DNA from: a bacterium
GTDB lineage: Bacteria > Zhuqueibacterota > Zhuqueibacteria > Residuimicrobiales > Residuimicrobiaceae
Direction of reading: 5' to 3'
DNA length: 7,589 nucleotides
Assembly (NCBI GenBank): GCA_012523655.1
Contig: JAAYTV010000432.1
Location: 1-7,589, forward strand
The number at the start of each line of letters is the position of its first letter. Within the stretch, counting starts at the first letter, position 1. Made by a program: the position numbers and the translations under genes. The notes below the pieces were generated by a model. The model was not told where the DNA came from, searched no databases, and saw nothing but the letters and a program-made list of their open reading frames with translations. Shown here piece by piece: positions 1 through 6,600 of this stretch.

Positions 1-89
1 TCCACCGGCTGTTTATCAGTTCGAGAACAGGAGATGATCGATAGAGAAAAAAACAGCAGGCTGAGAAGTTTAGAGTGATGGAAGGGCAT
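1..89 (-). CDS. N-terminus of a putative lipoprotein, cut by the window edge
   Basis: Seen: an ATG at 89-87 on the minus strand is preceded by AAGGAG (100-95) with a 5-nt spacer. It opens 29 codons plus two bases that run off the left edge. The peptide has a short n-region with His and Lys, a hydrophobic core (LLSLLFFSLSII) and a lipobox I-I-S-C at residues 18-21, followed by a polar stretch (SRTDKQPV). Known: this is the layout of a type II signal peptide, cleaved before Cys and lipidated at the membrane. A second ATG at 93-91 is only 1 nt from the SD and out of frame, so it was not chosen. The gene follows the DUF4838 gene in the same direction after 227 bp. No good promoter is visible in that gap, so read-through transcription is possible. 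The mature protein lies outside the window and its function cannot be told. Confidence 0.72.
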   Translation of the reverse strand, partial: MPFHHSKLLSLLFFSLSIISCSRTDKQPV

Positions 90-185
90 ACATACTCCTT
101 ACGTTGAAAAGCCATCCATGCAGACCGCGTTCCTGATCGACTTTCACCCACGCCATATGTCAGCCGGCTGGAGCTGCTTCTAAAA

Positions 186-305
186 GGCCATCTAATAATC
201 CGACCCCATCGGCGGCAGAGCCGCCTCCTACAAGACCATCCAATGCTCCGACCCCGTTTGTGGGAACCGATTCCATCGACGACCCATCTAAAAAAACCGA
301 TCTTT
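186..305. repeat. Degenerate palindromic repeat cluster (REP-like), about 2.5 units
   Basis: Seen: a box of the form GRCCATCYAATNNTCCGACCCC occurs at 186-207 and 234-255, 48 bp apart. A third, more diverged copy starts at 281 (GACCCATCTAA then ACCGATC), 47 bp further on. The spacers between boxes each hold a hairpin: a perfect one, GGCGGC-AGA-GCCGCC, at 211-225, and a weaker one, GGAA-CCGA-TTCC, at 263-274. Known: short G+C-rich palindromes alternating with conserved boxes just behind a stop codon resemble REP/BIME-type extragenic elements, which can stabilise mRNA 3' ends or block transcription. The cluster begins 12 bp after the DUF4838 stop codon. On the minus strand one frame reads through it as a repetitive Gly/Leu/Asp-rich peptide (GVGALDGLVGGGSAADGVG). 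I take that as a by-product of the repeat, not a gene. Confidence 0.6.
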
Positions 306-315
306 GCCGCCTCGG
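290..315 (-). terminator. Possible weak intrinsic terminator behind the DUF4838 gene
   Basis: Read on the minus strand, just after the TAG at 319-317, a short stem CCGA (315-312) / TCGG (300-297) with an 11-nt loop is followed directly by seven T residues (296-290). The stem is only 4 bp, so as an intrinsic terminator it is weak. The next hairpin downstream (225-211) has a 6-bp stem and no T-run. Either element might act as a 3'-end processing or stabilising structure instead. Confidence 0.3.
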
Positions 316-316
316 C

Positions 317-2593
317 CTACTCTTCATGCCACAATGCTGCGGCCGGAATGATTTGCCAGGGAATGCCGGGCCCCTGCCAGCCGACTTCAAGCAATCGCCT
401 GCCCAACTGTTGAAAAAAGGTGACGGTGATGGGATAAAAGCCTGCTTTCAAGGCGATAAAACCACAGCCTTCGCGCTCGCCGTACAGATGTTCATTATCC
501 ACCACCAGTTCCTCGCCGATGTAGAGACGGCCGCCGTCGTTGGAGCGCATGGAGAATTGGTAGACACCGTCCGCCGGCGCCTTCATATAGCCGGAAAATT
601 TCAGCGCGAAATGGACCTCCCGGTCAGCTGCGTTCAGGGTGAAGGAATCGATCCATCCGGTCTTGACCGGGGTCACCAGGCCAAAGTCAGGGATTCTTTC
701 GAACGAGCCCTCGGAATAGACGAATGCCAATCCCGGCGCAGGTTTTTGCAAGGCAATAGGTTGCCGGGCGGTGAGCCGGGCGCCTGAATTCTGCTGTAGA
801 GAATCCAGCTGCCGCACCCAGCCGGTATAGTTCTCACCGCCTTCGCGCACATGCGTTAAACCGATCTGCGCAGCTGTTTCTTTGAATCGACGCAACCGCC
901 AGGTAAATTCCGGATTGGGTTGCAACAGGCAGCGGCGGTGATCGATGCGATAGACGTCCTTGCCGATGGCGCGCGCCCGCTCCAGATGAACGTAATCGTT
1001 GCTCATGCGCGCCACATGCACCTGTGCCAGGTTCTTTGGATTATTTTTCACCGCAGCTTCTGCCTTTTGCCACAAACGCTCTGCTTTTAATAGAACCTCG
1101 TCGGACAAAAAGCGCTCAAAGGGCCCCGCGCCTATGGTGACATGGGCGCTGTCATGCATCGCTCGGTCATGAATCAGGTCGATGTATTGGCGGATGGGAC
1201 GGCCGGCGGCGCCGTACACCGCCTGGAGAAATTCGTCCATGGTGCGGTTTTCATCAGAGTCAGGATTCCATAAAAACTTGGCCATCATATAGCCGATCAG
1301 AGGACCCAGTTCCGATCCGGGCGATTGATACGCGTCCTCTTCAAAGATGCCGCGCACATGATTCCTGATGAAAAAACGGATGTTGTCGTCCAGGATGCGC
1401 AGGTTGGGGAACGGAGTCAGATAATGCGCAAATGAAGTGGTGTAATCCCAGATCCACAACCGGTCGCAGACCCGGGCCCAGCCCTCGATATCCTCCTTAA
1501 AGGCGCGGTTGGGCGGATAACTGCTGTCCAGCGGTTCGGAGAAACTGCATTCGATGGTGCACAGACGTATGATCACGTTCGGCCGCGGCCGCATGGTCTT
1601 CGGCGGCTTGCGCGTGTATTGGTACGCCAGAGTCTCGATCGCCTTATCGGGAAATACTTTTTCCACCGCCTCGGCCACTTGATTGACCAGATGCAACAGC
1701 GGTGCAGCTTGCGTGCCCTCTTTTTCCGCCAAGCTGCTGCATGCCGCGCACTCGCAGTAATTATACCAGTCGTTTTGAGAGACCGAAAACACGAACGCCT
1801 GCGAATCCCGTCGGATGGCCTGGAGCACCTGATCGGTCACCAGGGCGATGACCTCGGGGTTGGTGCAGCAAAGCTGCGTATGATCGCGCAGCCGTTTGCC
1901 GCCGATCTCGGAGAAATACTCCGGGTGCTGATCGAAATAACGTTCCGGCGGCGCCAGTGCATTGAACGTGTGCACAAACATCCCCTCGCCGAAGCGTATC
2001 TTGCCGCCGTGTTTCTCCTCGAGCCATGCAGCGCTGCTGTTCATGCGGTTGCGACAGCACCAGTCGCCGTCAAAACAGTCAAAGACAAAGGGCTCGCGGT
2101 ACTCGAGCAGCGGCACTTTTTTTTCATTCAGATCCTGCAGAACCAGCCGTTTCAGTTTGGGGATGCGTGAAACGGTCGGTGTAAACCAACGGCAGCCCAG
2201 GTGATCTTCCAGCAGCCCGTACACGCCATAAAGAGTGCCGCGCACGGCGCTGCCGGCGATGATCAAACGGTCTCCGGTGGTGCGCAGCACATAACCCTCG
2301 TCTCCCAACTCTTGGAACGGTATAGGTACGCCGAGCTGCTGCAAACGGCGGTTGTCGCCCAAGAGGATCTCATGGGCCATGGCCGGTTCGCTGTCCGAAC
2401 AGATGGCCAGCGTTGCCCCGGTCATCTCACGAAGGAAATACTGCAGCTCTTCCGCCGCATGGCGGACAGAGGGGGACGGCTGTTCAGCGATCACGATCAC
2501 ATAGTCCGAGCGGTTTTTCTCGATCAGAACCAATGCACAACTTTCACTGATTCCGATGAGCCCGCATATAGCGATTTTTCTCAACAAGTTCAT
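317..2593 (-). CDS. Exported DUF4838 protein with PA14-like C-terminal module
   Basis: A 758-aa protein. Residues 1-20 look like a signal peptide (MNLLRKIAIC then a hydrophobic stretch). Residues ~30-140 resemble the N-terminal domain that precedes GH67 alpha-glucuronidases and GH20 enzymes: AAEELQYFLREMTGA at 46-60 and GTLYGVYGLLEDHLGCRWF at 119-137. Residues ~165-460 fit DUF4838, with SVSQNDWYNYCECAAC at 270-285 as the hallmark. A helical stretch follows (~500-600). Residues ~620-755 match a PA14/chitobiase-type carbohydrate-binding module (GYMKAPADGVYQF, SNDGGRLYIG, LVVDN). Known: DUF4838 proteins occur in glycan-degradation loci; their activity is mostly uncharacterised. Inference: a periplasmic or surface glycosidase-like enzyme. 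The start at 2593 is preferred over the upstream ATG at 2683 because GGAGG sits 7 nt before it, a signal peptide follows, and the promoter at 2640-2668 lies inside the longer frame. It is divergent from the symporter remnant. No catalytic residue can be assigned with confidence. Confidence 0.9.
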   Translation of the reverse strand: MNLLRKIAICGLIGISESCALVLIEKNRSDYVIVIAEQPSPSVRHAAEELQYFLREMTGATLAICSDSEPAMAHEILLGDNRRLQQLGVPIPFQELGDEGYVLRTTGDRLIIAGSAVRGTLYGVYGLLEDHLGCRWFTPTVSRIPKLKRLVLQDLNEKKVPLLEYREPFVFDCFDGDWCCRNRMNSSAAWLEEKHGGKIRFGEGMFVHTFNALAPPERYFDQHPEYFSEIGGKRLRDHTQLCCTNPEVIALVTDQVLQAIRRDSQAFVFSVSQNDWYNYCECAACSSLAEKEGTQAAPLLHLVNQVAEAVEKVFPDKAIETLAYQYTRKPPKTMRPRPNVIIRLCTIECSFSEPLDSSYPPNRAFKEDIEGWARVCDRLWIWDYTTSFAHYLTPFPNLRILDDNIRFFIRNHVRGIFEEDAYQSPGSELGPLIGYMMAKFLWNPDSDENRTMDEFLQAVYGAAGRPIRQYIDLIHDRAMHDSAHVTIGAGPFERFLSDEVLLKAERLWQKAEAAVKNNPKNLAQVHVARMSNDYVHLERARAIGKDVYRIDHRRCLLQPNPEFTWRLRRFKETAAQIGLTHVREGGENYTGWVRQLDSLQQNSGARLTARQPIALQKPAPGLAFVYSEGSFERIPDFGLVTPVKTGWIDSFTLNAADREVHFALKFSGYMKAPADGVYQFSMRSNDGGRLYIGEELVVDNEHLYGEREGCGFIALKAGFYPITVTFFQQLGRRLLEVGWQGPGIPWQIIPAAALWHEE

Positions 2594-2600
2594 ACCTTTT

Positions 2601-2605
2601 CCTCC
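2601..2605 (-). promoter_or_regulatory. Ribosome binding site that fixes the DUF4838 start
   Basis: GGAGG on the minus strand lies 7 nt upstream of the ATG at 2593-2591. It supports this start over the ATG 90 bases further upstream, which has no comparable SD site and lies upstream of the predicted promoter. Confidence 0.85.
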
Positions 2606-2639
2606 GCTAAACACACCCCTGAAATTTGAATCCCGCCTA

Positions 2640-2668
2640 ATAATACAAACTAAAAACCGGTTCGTCAA
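2640..2668 (-). promoter_or_regulatory. Sigma-70 promoter of the DUF4838 gene
   Basis: Seen on the minus strand: -35 TTGACG (2668-2663), a 17-nt spacer, and -10 TATTAT (2645-2640), each one base from consensus. The expected transcription start is near 2633, giving a leader of about 40 nt. The spacer contains the perfect 8-bp palindrome AACCGGTT at 2655-2662. Known: that core is typical of LacI/GalR-family operators. Inference: repression by a sugar-sensing regulator; the flanks are not symmetric, so the operator call is tentative. Confidence 0.75.
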
Positions 2669-2757
2669 GGCCCAAGAAGACATGCGCTAAAGCTCAGTGC
2701 AGAACCGTGAGGGATCGAGGTCGTATTCTCAAAGGTCTTGATCAAAGAAAGAGCCGT
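2669..2757. promoter_or_regulatory. Interval between the two divergent promoters
   Basis: These 89 bp separate the -35 boxes of the two divergent promoters and would be shared upstream control DNA. The only symmetric element I see is the 8-bp palindrome TTGATCAA at 2738-2745, flanked by weakly symmetric purine/pyrimidine runs. No ORF with an RBS lies here. A shared activator or repressor site is plausible but unproven. Confidence 0.35.
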
Positions 2758-2786
2758 TTGACTGACAACAAATTCGGCACTATATT
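2758..2786 (+). promoter_or_regulatory. Sigma-70 promoter of the symporter remnant
   Basis: Seen on the plus strand: -35 TTGACT (2758-2763), a 17-nt spacer, and -10 TATATT (2781-2786). The expected start is near 2793, so the leader is about 43 nt. It ends in AAGAGG (2823-2828), 7 nt before the ATG at 2836. The promoter and RBS look fully functional although the gene downstream is broken. Confidence 0.75.
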
Positions 2787-2791
2787 GGCCG

Positions 2792-2801
2792 CATGCGCAT
2801 G
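2792..2801. promoter_or_regulatory. 10-bp palindrome at the predicted symporter transcription start
   Basis: CATGCGCATG is a perfect 10-bp palindrome lying on the predicted start site of the plus-strand promoter. A repressor bound here would block initiation. A palindrome this short can arise by chance and no regulator gene is in the window, so this is only a candidate operator. Confidence 0.3.
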
Positions 2802-2835
2802 AGTCGCTGCCGCCTGAGTAAAAAGAGGCTTACGG

Positions 2836-3603
2836 ATGGAATTGACCTGGATCGATTGGACTGTATTTCTGGGTTTTCTGGGAATCGTAGTGATCGTCTC
2901 CCTGATTGCCAGCCGCAGGGAGAGAACCTCGGAGGATCATTTTCTCGCAGGACGGAAGCTCAGTTGGTATCTGATCGGCTTTTCGTTCATCGCCTCCAAC
3001 ATCTCCACTGAGCACTTTGTCGGCATGGCCGGGTCCGCGTTCGGCCGCGTCGGCCTGGCCATCGCCAGCTTTGAATGGACCGCAGCGATTACGCTGATGT
3101 TCGTCGGCTGGTTTCTGCTGCCCCGTTTTTTGCAGGCAGGCATCTATACCATGCCTGAATTTTTAGAATACCGCTACGACAACGCCACGCGGACGATCAT
3201 GTCTCTTCTGGTCATGGTGGCCTATATTTTCGCGCTCCTGGGGTTCCTGTTGCTGGGGCAGGGCGATTTCTTCAGCGGCGTGCACTCTTTAATAACGGTC
3301 AATGCCGACTAACTGCATGTGATCCTTCCCTGGAACGATCCGGATGTGCCGAGCCTGGCTGTCTTTTTCGGCGGTCTGTGGATCGGCCATTTTCACTATT
3401 GGGGCTGCAACCAGTTCATCACCCAACGGACTCTGGCAGCCAAAAGCCTGGCAGAGGGACAGCGCGGCATCATGATGGCCGCCCTGTACGGCGCAGTATT
3501 GCCTCATCGCAACAAAGTGAACATCACCCCGGAACCCAGAGTCTATTGGATGGGCGGCGCGGTGATCGCTCTGACGGCGTTGCTCAATATCTACTTCTGG
3601 TAA
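2836..3603 (+). pseudogene. Sodium:solute symporter (SSS/SLC5-type) remnant, internally deleted and interrupted
   Basis: Seen: the first ~135 residues are a normal SSS N-terminus. A first membrane helix (~6-26) is followed by FIASNISTEHFVGMAGSAFG (51-70) and YTMPEFLEYRY (104-114). Around residue 135-145 the sequence jumps to what is normally a much later stretch. A TAA at 3310-3312 ends the frame after 158 residues. The same frame continues with LHVILPWNDPDVP, FYWG-type YWGCNQFITQRTLAAKSLAEGQ and GIMMAAL, then jumps again to a typical SSS C-terminal tail (ITPEPRVYWMGGAVIA, ending in Trp). Known: SSS transporters are about 500-600 aa with 13-14 helices, and relatives usually read K before LH, so AAA to TAA would explain the stop. 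The whole remnant has only 256 codons including both stops. Its core helices, which form the sodium and sugar sites, are missing. Inference: a recently dead importer for the sugar released by the neighbouring enzymes. An assembly collapse is an alternative. Confidence 0.85.
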
Positions 3604-6600
3604 ACCTGGATCGAATCCTGAAGACGAATGTCCCGTGAAGAACTGGCGATCAGCACGCTGTAGGAGCCTGGCTGGATCACCCATTGATGGGATTTTACGT
3701 CATACACCGACAACGCGGCCGCAGCCAGATTAAAACGGACTGTTTTCTCCTCACCGGCCCGCAGCGGCACGCGCATAAATCCCTTCAACTCCTTGACCGG
3801 CCGGTCCGACTTGGCCTGTCGGTTCTGCATATAGAGCTGAACCACCTCCTCGCCGTCCAAGGCCCCGCTGTTTTTCACCCGCAAAGTAATCAAAGCCGTG
3901 TCCTGCCGGCCGATTTTCGCCGGATGAATAGACAACGCGTTATAGCTAAAGCGGGTATAGGAAAGTCCATGGCCAAAGGGGAACAGCGGCTCGATCCCTT
4001 TTCGGTCAAAATGACGATAGCCGACGAGCAAACCTTCCGCATAATCAGCGGACTCTCGGGCGCCTGGATAGGTGGTATATACCGGCGAATCCTCCAGTCT
4101 GGCGGGAAAGCTGAGCGGCAGTTTGCCGGAGGGATTCACGTCGCCGAACAGAATATCCGCCAACGCTCTGCCGCCCTCCTGCCCCGGATAAAAGGCTTCC
4201 AAAATTGCCGGCACGCGATCCGCCCATTCATTCATGAGAATGGGCGTGGCATTGTTCAAAACCACGATGGTCCTGGGATTTGCCGCAGCCACGGCCTGAA
4301 TGAGTTGGACCTGTTCTTGGGCGAGTCCAAGGGATGCCCGGTCATTGCCCTCCCCCTCCAGAGTCTCATTCAACCCGGCACAAACCACGGCCACATCCGC
4401 CGATCTGGCAGCAGCCTCCGCCTGCTCCACTTCATTGCCCTGACCGTAATAAGCGAGTCCGAGATGCACTTCACAGGTGCCGACATTTTCAAAAAATTCC
4501 AGCCGAATCGGATAGACGCGGTTTTTTTCCAAATCCACATAGATGGAACGCAGAGAGCTGGCTTTATCGATGATCCAGGAATCGATCACCAGACGGCCGT
4601 CCAGATATAGCCGGCAGCCGTTATCGCTGAGAACGCCCAGTTCATACACCCCGCTGCCGGGTGCGACGAACGAACCGCTCCAGCGTACGGAAAACAGATC
4701 CGCCGCCACCACGCCCGGCGCCGGTGAATCGGCATCCCAATTGAAATCTATTCGTTCGTCGATTCTGGTTAAAACCGGCTCGCCCTCCAGTTCGCGGTTG
4801 TTGAAATACTCTCCCAGAAGCCCCTTATCGCCCAAAGCGCCCGGCGGTGGATGCAACAGGTCGGACGGAACGGCGGGAAGAGACAACCGCTGCAGACGGC
4901 CGCCTTTGACAAAGGTGATGGAAACCCGATCACCCACTTTCTCCCGAATTCCCTGCAAAGGCGAAACAGCATAATGAGCCGGCAAATAGCCGCTGCCGCC
5001 GCCGTACAGTCTCGCCTCGTCCGCGTTGGGACCGATCACAGCCAGTGAGCGGATGGTCGCCGGATCCAGAGGTAAAACCTGGGACTCGTTTTTCAGTAGA
5101 ACCATGCTCTTTTGCGCGGTCTCATAGGCCAGCCGGCGGCGCTCTTCCGTGTCAGCCAGTCCGCCATAGTTTGCAACAGATTCATCGAACAAGCCGGCTT
5201 TGAACATCACGGTCAGCAGGCGCCGGACCTGTTCGTCAATGAACTCCATGGCCACCTCGCCGGTCTGCACCGCATGGCGCAACGGCTCGCCCAGATATCG
5301 ACCGTCCGGCATTTCCAGATCCAGTCCGGCCTGGACGGTTTGCACCGTGTGGTGTACTCCACCCCAGTCGGACACCACAAAACCGGCAAAGCCCCACTCT
5401 TGCTTCAGCACATCGGTAAGCAGGTATCTGCTCGCGCTGCAATAGTCGCCGCGGAATTTATTATACGCGCTCATCACTGACCAGACGTCCGCCTCCTGCA
5501 CCGCGGCCTTGAAAGCCGCGAGATAGATCTCGCGCAGCGCATCCTCGCGCACCGTAACATCCACCTCGCCGCGATTCCACTCTTGATTATTTACGGCAAA
5601 ATGTTTGGCGCAGGCGATGACGCGTTGACTCTGCACCCCCTGAATATAGGCTACCGCCATGCGGCTGGTCAGCCAGGGATCCTCGCCAAAACCCTCAAAG
5701 GTTCTGCCGCCCTGCGGAACGCGGGCGATGTTGATGCACGGGCCCAACAGCATATTGCGGCCCAACACGCGGGTCTCCTGCCCCATCGCTGCTCCGAGTC
5801 GCTGCACCAAAGAATCATCCCAGGTCGCCGCCATGTTAAGGCAGGATGAATAATTGCTGGCGCGGCCCTTGGCGTTGGGCCCCAGAGGCCCATCGGTCAT
5901 GACGATCTCAGGAATACCCAGGCGGACGTTTCTTTTGCTGGTAAAGCCCCGACCGCTGACCAGTTCAATTTTTTCCTCGAGCGTCATGGCCTGCCTCAAA
6001 TCCTGCACCCGCGCCGGGACCGGCTGCGAGGCGTCTTTATACAACGGCAGACCAGCCGCAGGAACAGCCACCCTGGCGTCGAGCTCCTGTCTTTTTTGAT
6101 CGTAATAGGTTTTATAATCAGAAAAAAGCTGAACCGTGGCCTCGCCGCCGGGCTTGCGCGACATCCACGGTGCGTTTAAAAGCCCGGAGAATTGAAAACA
6201 CAAAATCTTTTCAAAATTCGGAAAACGCTGCAGATCGCTGATCAATCCATTGATGGGACGGGGATAAAGCTCACCGTGCTGGCCGAAAAGAAACACCTCC
6301 AGGTCCATCCACAAATGCATGCCGGCGTCATCGCAGAGCCGCTGCAGCAAACCGGCTGCTTCCTCCCCTGAAATATCATCCGGCGGCATGCGGTGAAAGC
6401 CGAACGGACAGAGAATGTCCAGATGAGCCAGCAGCTTGGGATACACCGCCGCCGCACGCGGCACATGGTGGCTGTTGGAGGCCAGCATCACCGGTTTGTC
6501 CGGCGCCAGAGCGCGTACAAAAGTACGAAATTCTTTGAAAAAATGCACGATCTCTGCATGATGGCGGTTAATGACCGCCTCGTCTTTTTCTTCCGGAGAT

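Noticed and set aside
160..390. 76-codon minus-strand frame with a repetitive Gly/Leu/Asp-rich peptide
   Set aside because: It begins inside the DUF4838 gene in another frame and its repeats mirror the DNA palindromic array, so the peptide pattern is explained by the DNA repeat.
260..787. 175-codon plus-strand open frame at the DUF4838 3' end
   Set aside because: It is antisense to the PA14-like module and its 5' part lies in the repeat array; no family features.
1619..2170. 183-codon plus-strand open frame inside the DUF4838 gene
   Set aside because: It is antisense to conserved DUF4838 sequence, has no RBS and no recognisable domain.
2594..2683. 30-residue N-terminal extension of the DUF4838 protein from an ATG at 2683
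   Set aside because: The extension covers the -10 and -35 boxes, lacks a good SD and would hide the signal peptide; the start at 2593 has GGAGG at 7 nt.
3319..3603. Separate small membrane protein starting at GTG 3319
   Set aside because: It is in the same frame as the symporter N-terminus and continues its family motifs directly after the TAA, so it is the downstream part of the broken gene; no SD precedes the GTG.
3684..4610. 308-codon plus-strand open frame opposite the GH3 gene
   Set aside because: It is antisense to the GH3 C-terminal and PA14 domains, which have clear family motifs. Its own product is rich in His, Gln and Arg and shows no recognisable domain, and no SD site precedes it.
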